Shown here: positions 1 to 6,913 of the stretch, piece after piece
Position numbering within the stretch: position 1 is the first letter of the stretch
How the letters are laid out: each line of letters begins with the position of its first letter
Assembly (NCBI GenBank): GCA_035560555.1
Contig: DATMZF010000048.1
Span: 1 to 64,000 of the forward strand
Source: UBA11090 sp035560555
Lineage (GTDB): Bacteria; Spirochaetota; Spirochaetia; Treponematales; Rectinemataceae
Direction of reading: 5' to 3'
DNA length: 64,000 bases
Notes under the pieces: generated by a model
The model's input: the letters and a program-made list of their open reading frames with translations, nothing else
What the model was told of the DNA's origin: nothing
Databases searched by the model: none
Made by a program: the position numbers and the translations under genes

Positions 1-46
1 ATATAAGTACTATATTCGTGGAAGGCAATAAAAGAGGGAGGCGGTG

Positions 47-610
47 ATGAACAATTCGAAAAACATTAGCCTGGAACAGCGGGAAGCATTGCTAAAATCC
101 CTGAAGTCCCGATTCGACAAATACATGAACCGTCATAAGGATATACAGTGGATCGAAGTCCAGGCGAAAATCGCGGCAAGCCCTGAAAAGCTCTGGTCGC
201 TGAACGAAATGGAAAAGACAGGCGGCGAGCCTGATGTAATCGGCTTCGACAAAGCGATGAACGAATATATTTTTTGCGATTGTTCGGAGGAAAGCCCCAA
301 GGGACGAAGAAGCATCTGTTATGACCGCGAGGGTCTTGAGTCGAGAAAAGAGCATAAGCCGGAAAATACCGCGATCGATATGGCGGCCGCCATGGGAATT
401 GACCTATTGACGGAGGACCAGTATCGGAAGCTTCAGGAATTGGAAGAATTCGATACGAAAACTTCAAGCTGGCTGAAAACTCCTCCCGTTATTAGAAAGC
501 TAGGGGGCTCGATTTTTGGCGATCGCCGCTATGACAGAGTCTTCGTGTACCACAACGGCGCCGAATCTTATTATGGCGTTCGTGGTTTTCGCGGTTTGTT
601 GAGGGTGTAA
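47..610 (+). CDS. DUF4256 family protein
   Basis: A 187-residue cytoplasmic protein recognised as the DUF4256 family, whose function is unknown. Family-typical blocks are NEMEKTGGEPDVIGFD (about residues 53-68), the CSEESPKGRRSICYDRE block near the middle, and the C-terminal VFVYHNGAESYYGVRGFRG. No signal peptide or membrane segment is visible. The ATG at 47 is preferred over the GTG at 44 because GGGAGG lies at 36-41, five bases before it. It stands alone: groEL is convergent. A 9-bp inverted repeat (ATAAGTACT at 3-11, AGTACTTAT at 627-635) flanks the gene. The region looks more AT-rich than the genes that follow. Family assignment is firm; the role is unknown. Confidence 0.85.
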   Translation: MNNSKNISLEQREALLKSLKSRFDKYMNRHKDIQWIEVQAKIAASPEKLWSLNEMEKTGGEPDVIGFDKAMNEYIFCDCSEESPKGRRSICYDREGLESRKEHKPENTAIDMAAAMGIDLLTEDQYRKLQELEEFDTKTSSWLKTPPVIRKLGGSIFGDRRYDRVFVYHNGAESYYGVRGFRGLLRV

Positions 611-706
611 GGCTATAAAAAGCTACAGTACTTATTACATAATTCTCTGAAGCACTTTCTTTTATTGGATTTCAGCTCGATCGTTAATCCATTCCCCCCA
701 TACCTC

Positions 707-754
707 GCCGATCGCTTCGCGATCGGCTGCGCGAAAGCCGCTTGCGTCTTTCGC
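707..754. repeat. Two adjacent short inverted repeats
   Basis: GCCGATCGC at 707-715 pairs perfectly with GCGATCGGC at 719-727 across a 3-base loop. Directly after it, GCGAAAG at 731-737 pairs with CTTTCGC at 748-754. They lie in the 240-base gene-free gap (611-849) between the DUF4256 gene and groEL. Neither is followed by a T-tract, so they are not clear terminators. They may be palindromic intergenic elements. Confidence 0.5.
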
Positions 755-797
755 GATTTCCCGCAGCGGCATGGTCGGTATGAGCGGCGCGGTACAT

Positions 798-825
798 AAA
801 AAAACCGCGCCCCGAAGGACGCGGT
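798..825 (-). terminator. Rho-independent terminator of groEL
   Basis: ACCGCG at 804-809 pairs with CGCGGT at 820-825. Read on the minus strand, the stem is followed by a run of T (A-run at 798-803 on the plus strand). It lies 25 bases beyond the groEL stop codon. Confidence 0.8.
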
Positions 826-849
826 CATCATTGAATGATTCGTTACGGC

Positions 850-2502
850 TTAATAATCCATGCCGCCCATTCCGCCCATGCCGCCGCCGCCCATTCCGCC
901 GCCGGCGGGGGGAGACTTGGGTTCGGGCAGATCGGTGATGGCGCACTCGGTGGTGAGGAGGAGGGCCGCCACGGAAGCCGCGTTCTGCAGGGCGCTTCTC
1001 GTGACCTTCGCGGGATCGATGATTCCGGCCTTCATCATATCCACCCACTCGTTCTTGTACGCATCGTAGCCGATGCCCTTCTTGGAGGACTTCGCCTTGT
1101 CGGCGATGATCGAACCGTCTATGCCGCCGTTCTCGGCGATCTGGCGGATCGGCTCCTCGAGGGCGCGCTTAACGATCTTGAATCCGATCTTCTCGTCATC
1201 GGTGAACTTGGAAATATTGGCTTTATCGAGGGCGAGGGCAGCTTGGATAAGGGCGATACCGCCGCCTGAGACGATGCCTTCGTCGATCGCCGCGCGGGTG
1301 GCGGAAAGGGCGTCCTCGACTCTGTGCTTCTTCTCTTTCATCTCGACCTCGGTGGCCGCGCCGACATTGATGACGGCGACGCCGCCGGCGAGCTTGGCCA
1401 GGCGTTCCTGGAGCTTCTCGCGGTCGTAGTCGGAGGTGGTCTCCTCGATCTGGTTCTTGATCTGGGCGATCCTGTCCTGGATGTCCTTCTGCTTGCCGGC
1501 GCCGTTGATGATGGTGGTGTTGTCCTTGTCGACTTTAACCGTCTTGGCGGTTCCAAGCTGGGCCATCGAGGTATTCTCGAGCTTGAGGCCGAGTTCCTCG
1601 GAAACGACTTCGCCGCCGGTCAGGATGGCGATGTCCTCGAGCATGGCCTTGCGGCGATCGCCGAAACCAGGAGCCTTGACCGCGCAGACATTGAGCGTGC
1701 CGCGGAGGTGGTTGACGATGAGGGTCGCGAGAGCCTCGCCTTCGATATCCTCGGCGATGATGAGGAGGGGCTTGCCCGACTGCGCGATCTTCTCGAGAAC
1801 GGGGAGAAGATCCTTCATGTTGGAGATTTTCTTGTCGTGGATGAGGATGAGGGGGCTTTCGAATACCGTGGTCATCGAGTCCCTGTTGGTGACGAAGTAG
1901 GGCGATGTGTAGCCGCGATCGAACTGCATGCCTTCCACGAAGTCGATCGTGGTGTCCATGGTCTTGGACTCTTCGACGGTGATGACGCCGTCTTTTCCGA
2001 CCTTTTCCATGGCGTCGGCGATCTGGTTGCCGATGTTGATGTCGTTGTTGGCGGAAACGGAAGCGACGTTCGCGATTTCCTCTTTTTCCTTGATCTCTTT
2101 GGAATTCTTCTTGATTTCCTCGACGGCGATGGCAACGGCCTGGTCGATGCCCTTCTTGAGTCCCATCGGATCCATTCCCGCGGCGACGGCCTTGAGGCCT
2201 TCCTTGACGATGGAATAGGCGAGCACGGTGGCGGTGGTGGTCCCGTCGCCGGCGATGTCGTTGGTCTTGGTGGCTACTTCTTTGAGAAGCTGCGCGCCCA
2301 TGTTTTCGTAGGGATCCTGGAGTTCGATTTCCTTGGCTACTGAAACGCCGTCCTTAGTTACGGTCGGGGCGCCGAACTTTTTATCCAGAAGAACGTTTCT
2401 GCCTTTGGGGCCCAGAGTTACCTTAACGGCTTTCGAAATAGTCTCGACGCCTACCAAAAGCTTGCGTCGCGCTTCTTCGCTGAACAGCAGCTGTTTAGCC
2501 AT
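850..2502 (-). CDS. groEL: Chaperonin GroEL (60 kDa, Hsp60)
   Basis: A 550-residue ATP-dependent cytoplasmic folding chaperonin that normally forms a double heptameric ring and works with GroES. Typical motifs are VTLGPKGRNVLLDKKFG near residue 28, the DGTTTAT ATP-binding loop near 87, and the Gly-Met-rich tail GGGMGGGGMGGMGGMDY at the C-terminus. The length is normal. No groES gene lies next to it: the upstream neighbour is a divergent MarR-type gene. The start is set by the conserved MAKQLLFSEEAR N-terminus and AGGGAGAA about seven bases upstream. A good promoter and a promoter-proximal inverted repeat lie at 2532-2582; no CIRCE element was found there. Confidence 0.98.
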   Translation of the reverse strand: MAKQLLFSEEARRKLLVGVETISKAVKVTLGPKGRNVLLDKKFGAPTVTKDGVSVAKEIELQDPYENMGAQLLKEVATKTNDIAGDGTTTATVLAYSIVKEGLKAVAAGMDPMGLKKGIDQAVAIAVEEIKKNSKEIKEKEEIANVASVSANNDINIGNQIADAMEKVGKDGVITVEESKTMDTTIDFVEGMQFDRGYTSPYFVTNRDSMTTVFESPLILIHDKKISNMKDLLPVLEKIAQSGKPLLIIAEDIEGEALATLIVNHLRGTLNVCAVKAPGFGDRRKAMLEDIAILTGGEVVSEELGLKLENTSMAQLGTAKTVKVDKDNTTIINGAGKQKDIQDRIAQIKNQIEETTSDYDREKLQERLAKLAGGVAVINVGAATEVEMKEKKHRVEDALSATRAAIDEGIVSGGGIALIQAALALDKANISKFTDDEKIGFKIVKRALEEPIRQIAENGGIDGSIIADKAKSSKKGIGYDAYKNEWVDMMKAGIIDPAKVTRSALQNAASVAALLLTTECAITDLPEPKSPPAGGGMGGGGMGGMGGMDY

Positions 2503-2531
2503 AGTGTTATTCTCCCTTAACTAAATGGATT

Positions 2532-2550
2532 GGTGACCTGTGAGGTCGCC
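2532..2550. promoter_or_regulatory. Inverted repeat at the groEL transcription start
   Basis: GGTGACC (2532-2538) and GGTCGCC (2544-2550) form a 7-bp dyad with one mismatch around a 5-base centre. It begins four bases downstream of the groEL -10 box, so it overlaps the expected start of transcription. It could be an operator or a 5' mRNA hairpin. It does not match the CIRCE sequence bound by HrcA. Confidence 0.45.
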
Positions 2551-2553
2551 TAG

Positions 2554-2582
2554 AAGATACCCATAATCGGGCCGAGTGACAA
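2554..2582 (-). promoter_or_regulatory. Sigma-70 promoter of groEL
   Basis: On the minus strand TTGTCA (2577-2582) and TATCTT (2554-2559) are separated by 17 bases. Both boxes are close to consensus and lie about 50 bases before the groEL start codon. Confidence 0.7.
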
Positions 2583-2635
2583 GATCCTTGACGAAGAAAC
2601 TAGTAAAAATGTAAATTGATTCGTATACTAACTAC

Positions 2636-3067
2636 ATGGATGAATATCTTTTTATGGGCATAGTCTTCGCGCTGTGGCGGAGAAGGGTTGGACAAGTTCT
2701 CCTGCCTTTCGGCATAACCTTTCATCAGTATTCCCTGGTCAGGCTGGCGCGTCGGATGGGCGCGCTGAACTTGTCGGCGGCCGCTTCGGAGCTCGGCATG
2801 GACAGGCCCACGCTCAGTTTGATCGCGTTCAAGTGCGTGAAGCGAGGATGGCTGCGCCGCATCGCCGTCATCAAAGACAAGCGTTCCTCCCGCCTCGCCT
2901 TGACAGGGCAGGGGGAAGAGCTTCTGGACAGGATCGATACCGCCAGGCTCTTCGCGCCCGAGTCCATAGGCGACGCGCTCGATGTGCTGGATTCGGAGGA
3001 GAGGGCTGCCCTGCGCAGGATGCTGGATAAGGTTTCGCGGCGGGCGAGGGATATTTTTTTTGTCTGA
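2636..3067 (+). CDS. MarR-family transcriptional regulator
   Basis: A 143-residue winged-helix protein. The segment LSAAASELGMDRPTLSLIAFKC (about 46-67) is the recognition helix-turn-helix. It is followed by a wing with the DKRSSRLALTGQGEELL signature (about 80-96), typical of MarR proteins, which act as dimers on palindromic operators and often respond to small ligands. It is transcribed divergently from groEL with 133 bases between the start codons, so it might act on that shared region; this is inference. Its target and ligand are unknown. The N-terminus is short for the family but the HTH and wing are complete. Confidence 0.85.
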   Translation: MDEYLFMGIVFALWRRRVGQVLLPFGITFHQYSLVRLARRMGALNLSAAASELGMDRPTLSLIAFKCVKRGWLRRIAVIKDKRSSRLALTGQGEELLDRIDTARLFAPESIGDALDVLDSEERAALRRMLDKVSRRARDIFFV

Positions 3068-3150
3068 AAATTGAGCTCCCGTCGCGCGTAGACCGGAAAC
3101 CGCGGAAACCACAGGTTTCCTAAAAACGCCCGATATGCTAAAGTGAGGAC

Positions 3151-3867
3151 GTGATAAACAGCCCAAAAATTTTATATTCCGATGAGTCGATCGTCGTCAT
3201 CAACAAACCCTCAGGCCTTCTGTCGATTCCCGATCGCTACGATCCGGACGCTCCCGTCGCGCTATCCTATCTGGAGAAGGATTTCGGGCATCTCCTCGTC
3301 GTCCACAGGATCGACAAGGACACCTCCGGCGTCCTCCTCTATGCCAGGGACGCCGAATCCCACCGGATTCTCAACTCGCAGTTCCTTTCGAGGACCGTGG
3401 AAAAATCGTATCTCGCCATCGTGAGAGGCAGGACGGAAAAGGATGAATGGGACTGCGACGATCCGCTTCTTGCCGATGCCGACAGGCTACACAGGACGCT
3501 CGCGGACTCGAGGCGGGGCAAAGCGGCATACAGCCACTTCACGACCCTCGAAAGGTTCAGGGATTTTTCCCTCGTACAGGTACGTCCGGAAACGGGGAGA
3601 ACGCATCAGGTGAGGGTGCACTGCGCCGCCACCGGCTATCCGATCGTCTCGGACCCTCTGTACGGCGACGGCAAACCCGTCCTTCTTTCGCAGATCAAGC
3701 GCAAATGGAAAGGAGATCTCTTCGAGGAGAGACCTCTGCTGGAGCGCACCGGCCTCCATGCCGAAAGGCTCGCTTTCACGCATCCCCTGACCAGGAAGAA
3801 AATCGACATGAGCGCTCCCCTGCCCAAGGATATGAGCGCGCTGATCGCGCAGCTGAAAAAGATATAG
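3151..3867 (+). CDS. RluA-family RNA pseudouridine synthase
   Basis: A 238-residue enzyme that isomerises uridine to pseudouridine in rRNA or tRNA. The catalytic motif HRIDKDTSGVLLYAR (about residues 52-66) contains the invariant Asp. IVVINKPSGLLSIP near the N-terminus and the PETGRTHQVRVHCAATGYPIVSD block (about 147-169) are further RluA-family motifs. It lacks an S4 domain, so it resembles the short RluA/TruC-like forms. The start codon is GTG at 3151 with TGAGGA at 3144-3149 just before. The target uridine cannot be told from the sequence. The next gene is convergent. Confidence 0.92.
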   Translation: MINSPKILYSDESIVVINKPSGLLSIPDRYDPDAPVALSYLEKDFGHLLVVHRIDKDTSGVLLYARDAESHRILNSQFLSRTVEKSYLAIVRGRTEKDEWDCDDPLLADADRLHRTLADSRRGKAAYSHFTTLERFRDFSLVQVRPETGRTHQVRVHCAATGYPIVSDPLYGDGKPVLLSQIKRKWKGDLFEERPLLERTGLHAERLAFTHPLTRKKIDMSAPLPKDMSALIAQLKKI

Positions 3868-3928
3868 TCGGCCCGATTCCTGAGGCGGAGAGCAGTTCCA
3901 ACAGACCGTCCCCGGAATCGCGCGAGCC

Positions 3929-4204
3929 TTAGCGGCGCCCCGTCAGCTTTATGATGTGATAGCCGAACTGGGTCTGGACGACATCGGATATCGAGCCCAC
4001 GCCCAGGCCTTTGCAGGCCGATTCGAAGGGGGGGACCATTTTTCCCGGCCCGAACCAGCCGAGATCTCCCCCCGATGACTTCGAGGGGCAGGTCGAATAC
4101 TCGCGCGCAAGGCTCTCGAAATTGGCGCCCTGCTTGATCCTCTTGAGAAGCTCCTGAGCCAAGGCCCTGTCCTTGATGAGAATATGACTAGCCTTCATTT
4201 CCAT
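3929..4204 (-). CDS. Small parvulin-type peptidyl-prolyl isomerase
   Basis: A 91-residue single-domain PpiC/parvulin protein that catalyses cis-trans isomerisation of prolyl bonds. Family blocks are KASHILIKDRALAQELL, FESLAREYSTCPS, GGDLGWFGPGKMVPPFE and the C-terminal QFGYHIIKLTGRR. Like E. coli PpiC it has no signal peptide or chaperone (SurA/PrsA) arm, so it should act in the cytoplasm. It follows the aminotransferase gene on the same strand by 10 bases and is probably co-transcribed with it. No functional link between the two is obvious. Confidence 0.92.
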   Translation of the reverse strand: MEMKASHILIKDRALAQELLKRIKQGANFESLAREYSTCPSKSSGGDLGWFGPGKMVPPFESACKGLGVGSISDVVQTQFGYHIIKLTGRR

Positions 4205-4214
4205 GATTTGTCTC

Positions 4215-5585
4215 CTATCGCCACGAAAGGTGGAATTCCCTGATCTTGCCCACCACTTCCTCTATCTGTTCGAGGGGGGGCAGAATCGTCGTCCTGAAAT
4301 GAGCGGTGCCGGGCAGCTGCCCGAAACCGCTCCCCGGGATGACGCAGATGCCTGTCTTTTCGAGCATGGCGAGGCAGTACTCCTCATCGCTCCGCCCGGC
4401 GGGCAGGGTGATCGTCGGGAAGGCGTACATGGCGCCCGTGATGGGCTGGCAGGAATAGCCGGGAATGCCGTTCAGGCCTTCCGCGAGAAGCGTCGCCCGC
4501 CGCTTGAGCGCGTCGATCACCCCGTCGCGTTCGCTGCGGAAAAGCTCGTAGGACTGATCGCCCGGGCGCGGCGGACGCACCAGGAGGTAGACGAGGACCT
4601 GTCCCGGCAGATTGGAGCAGAGGGCGATGGACTGGAGCTTCGTGATCTGCGCGATGACGTCCTCGGGCAGATTCCTCACTTCCATATAGCCGCCGCGCTG
4701 GCCGCATTCGCCGAGGTAGCCCTTCGAACAGGAGTGGAAGCTGAAGAGGCTCACATCCTTTTCGCCCAGTTCGGTCAGCACTCTCGCGAAGGAAGTGAAG
4801 CGGTCCTCCGCCCGATAGGTGTTTTTCTGGTACACTTCGTCGGCGAGAATGGAAAGTCCATGTTCCTTCGCGAAACCGATGACCATCGCGATATTGTCGC
4901 GCGACAGAACCGAACCGGTGGGGTTGCCGGGGTTGATGACGCAGATGGCCTTGACCTTCGTGCCCTCTTTTCGCGCCTTGGAATAGGCTTCGTCGAGCAT
5001 CCCGCGGGAGAGACTCCAGCCGGAAGCCTCGTCCAGATAATATCCCACCTGTACGCCGCCGTAGAAGGTGATCGCGGCCGAATAGAGAGGATACTGGGGT
5101 GTGGGAACCATGACGCCGTCGCGGTCGGAAGCGATGACGCAGCGCAGCGCGGTCTGGACGCCTTTGGAGGCGCCATCGGTGAGATATATATGCTCGGGGT
5201 CGGCCTTGACGGCGAAGTCCCCGTCGGAATCCCGTTCTTGTATGAACTCCGCGATGGCTTTCCGGACGAACCTCAGTCCCTTGGATTCCGAGTACGCGCC
5301 CAGACCGTTTTTGGATTCGGTCAATATGGTTTTCGCCGTCGCGAGGATATCCTCGGGGAAGGCTTCGGGAGCCTTCGACGCGAGCTCAGGCCATTCGGTC
5401 AAGGCGAGAACCTGGCGCACGTAGGTCAGGGGTTTCTGTCCCAGCGCCTGGGGGTTTCCGATGTTGCAGTAAATTATTTTCCGGCCTGCTCGTTCGAGTT
5501 CCTGCGCGCGGGCAACGATAGGTCCCCGAACGGCGTACTGCGAATCGATGACTGCCTTTGCCAGGTTGGATAGTGTGAGCGTCAT
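4215..5585 (-). CDS. Alanine aminotransferase, eukaryote-like (GPT) type
   Basis: A 456-residue class I/II PLP aminotransferase. The motifs are VINPGNPTGSVLSRDNI (about 235-251) and the PLP-lysine region SFHSCSKGYLGECGQRGGYMEV, with K289 by count. The latter block is nearly the same as in eukaryotic alanine aminotransferases (GPT), so the likely reaction is alanine + 2-oxoglutarate to pyruvate + glutamate. The N-terminus (NIGNPQALGQKPLTYVRQVLAL) also fits that subgroup. The gene is transcribed with the parvulin gene behind it. A link between pyruvate and nitrogen metabolism is inferred. An aspartate/tyrosine specificity cannot be fully excluded. Confidence 0.87.
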   Translation of the reverse strand: MTLTLSNLAKAVIDSQYAVRGPIVARAQELERAGRKIIYCNIGNPQALGQKPLTYVRQVLALTEWPELASKAPEAFPEDILATAKTILTESKNGLGAYSESKGLRFVRKAIAEFIQERDSDGDFAVKADPEHIYLTDGASKGVQTALRCVIASDRDGVMVPTPQYPLYSAAITFYGGVQVGYYLDEASGWSLSRGMLDEAYSKARKEGTKVKAICVINPGNPTGSVLSRDNIAMVIGFAKEHGLSILADEVYQKNTYRAEDRFTSFARVLTELGEKDVSLFSFHSCSKGYLGECGQRGGYMEVRNLPEDVIAQITKLQSIALCSNLPGQVLVYLLVRPPRPGDQSYELFRSERDGVIDALKRRATLLAEGLNGIPGYSCQPITGAMYAFPTITLPAGRSDEEYCLAMLEKTGICVIPGSGFGQLPGTAHFRTTILPPLEQIEEVVGKIREFHLSWR

Positions 5586-5685
5586 GACGGCTCCTTTTGG
5601 AGTGTTCCCTGGACCGATGGAACGTAGAGGGTAGTATAGCCAAGGAAGCCGGATGAGTCAAACACCAGACAGCCACAAGAGTTGA

Positions 5686-5699
5686 TGCAATATTATTCA
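5686..5699. promoter_or_regulatory. ARG-box-like site
   Basis: Read on the minus strand this is TGAATAATATTGCA, which differs from the ArgR consensus TGAATWWWWATTCA at two positions. It lies about 45 bases upstream of the -35 box of the ornithine carbamoyltransferase gene, in the divergent region. A single degenerate half-operator is weak evidence, and no argR gene is in the window. Confidence 0.25.
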
Positions 5700-5742
5700 C
5701 TTCTGGGTAAATAATTATGATATTTTATTCGCGCTGGCGTAC

Positions 5743-5771
5743 TTGACCCGGGACTTCGCATGGTATATATA
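5743..5771 (+). promoter_or_regulatory. Sigma-70 promoter of the ornithine carbamoyltransferase gene
   Basis: TTGACC (5743-5748) and TATATA (5766-5771) are separated by 17 bases. They lie 55 bases upstream of the ATG at 5827. Confidence 0.65.
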
Positions 5772-5826
5772 GGATCATTGCCGCCATATGGCATCACGGC
5801 AACCACTTCGCATTTTGGAGGACCAC

Positions 5827-6828
5827 ATGCCCGTCAATCTCAAGGGTCGCAGCTTCCTCACGCTCAAGGATTACAGCCCCGAGGAAATCCGCTATCTTCT
5901 CGACCTGTCGCGTGACCTGAAAGCTAAAAAGCGCTCCGGAATCCCGGGGAACGCTTTATACCGCAAGAATATCGTGCTCATTTTCGACAAGGCGTCGACG
6001 AGGACGCGCTGCGCCTTCGAGACCGCCTGTTGGGACGAAGGGGGCAACGCCACCTTCCTCACCAATTCGCAGATGGGCAAAAAAGAATCCGTCGAGGACA
6101 CCGCCAAGGTGTTGGGACGCATGTACAACGGAATCCAGTACAGGGGATTTTCGCAGAAACTCGTGGAGGATCTCGCGAAATATTCGGGTGTGCCCGTGTG
6201 GAACGGCCTCACCGACGACGATCACCCGACCCAGATACTCGCCGATCTTCTCACCATCGAAGAGCATGTCCACAAGCCACTGAACAAGGTGAAGATGGTC
6301 TACTGCGGCGACGCCAGGAACAACATGGGCAACGCGCTCATGATCGGGAGCGCCAAGATGGGCATGCGCTTCGTGGCGCTGGCGCCGAAGGAACTCTGGC
6401 CGAACGAGACGCTTACGGCCGAAATGCGCGAGGTGGCCGAGAAAACCGGCGGCGGCATCGAATTCTTCAGCATCGAGAACGTGGATAAAGCGTTGGCAGG
6501 CGCCGACGTGCTCTACACCGATGTATGGGTTTCGATGGGCGAGGAAGCGAAGTTCGCCGAACGCATCGCCCAGCTACAGGACTACCGCGTCACCATGGAT
6601 TTCGCTAGGAAAACCGGGAATCCCGATGTCGTCTTCCTGCATTGCCTGCCGGCCTTCCACGATACGGAGACCGCCGTCGGCCAGGATATCGAGAAGAAGC
6701 ATGGCATCGGCGAGATGGAAGTGTCGGATGAACTCTTCCGCTCGCGACACTCCGTCGTCTTCGATCAGGCGGAGAACAGGCTCCATACCATCAAGGCGGT
6801 CATGGTCGCCACGATCGGCGATATCTGA
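5827..6828 (+). CDS. argF: Ornithine carbamoyltransferase
   Basis: A 333-residue cytoplasmic enzyme that converts ornithine and carbamoyl phosphate to citrulline (arginine synthesis), or runs in reverse in arginine fermentation. The carbamoyl-phosphate loop STRTR is at about residues 57-61, HPTQ at 133-136 and the ornithine loop HCLPAFHD at 272-279. The ATG at 5827 is chosen over an upstream in-frame start at 5788 because GGAGG sits at 5817-5821 and the MPVNLKGRSFL N-terminus fits the family. No arcA, arcC or other arg gene is adjacent, so an anabolic or catabolic role cannot be decided. Confidence 0.95.
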   Translation: MPVNLKGRSFLTLKDYSPEEIRYLLDLSRDLKAKKRSGIPGNALYRKNIVLIFDKASTRTRCAFETACWDEGGNATFLTNSQMGKKESVEDTAKVLGRMYNGIQYRGFSQKLVEDLAKYSGVPVWNGLTDDDHPTQILADLLTIEEHVHKPLNKVKMVYCGDARNNMGNALMIGSAKMGMRFVALAPKELWPNETLTAEMREVAEKTGGGIEFFSIENVDKALAGADVLYTDVWVSMGEEAKFAERIAQLQDYRVTMDFARKTGNPDVVFLHCLPAFHDTETAVGQDIEKKHGIGEMEVSDELFRSRHSVVFDQAENRLHTIKAVMVATIGDI

Positions 6829-6871
6829 AGAATGAGGCTGTTCCCTGGCGCCCCGACGCCGGGACAGAGGA

Positions 6872-6913
6872 AGAGAGGGCTGTCCGCGAAACGAATCGCG
6901 GACAGCCCTCTCT
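6872..6913. terminator. Long GC-rich hairpin between convergent genes
   Basis: An 18-bp perfect stem (6872-6889 with 6896-6913) closes a 6-base loop between argF and the convergent beta-mannosidase gene. It touches the TGA of the latter. There is no strong T-tract on either side, so it may work as a bidirectional transcription barrier or mRNA 3'-end stabiliser. Confidence 0.65.

Noticed and set aside
1324..2343. A 339-codon plus-strand frame opposite groEL
   Set aside because: It is antisense to groEL, rich in Asp/Gly/Leu as expected from codon bias, with no recognisable domain.
2503..2635. CIRCE element upstream of groEL
   Set aside because: No TTAGCACTC-N9-GAGTGCTAA-like sequence is present; the dyad found has another sequence.
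4203..5573. A 456-codon plus-strand frame opposite the aminotransferase gene
   Set aside because: It is the shadow of a real PLP enzyme gene in GC-rich DNA; it shows no domain or start signals.
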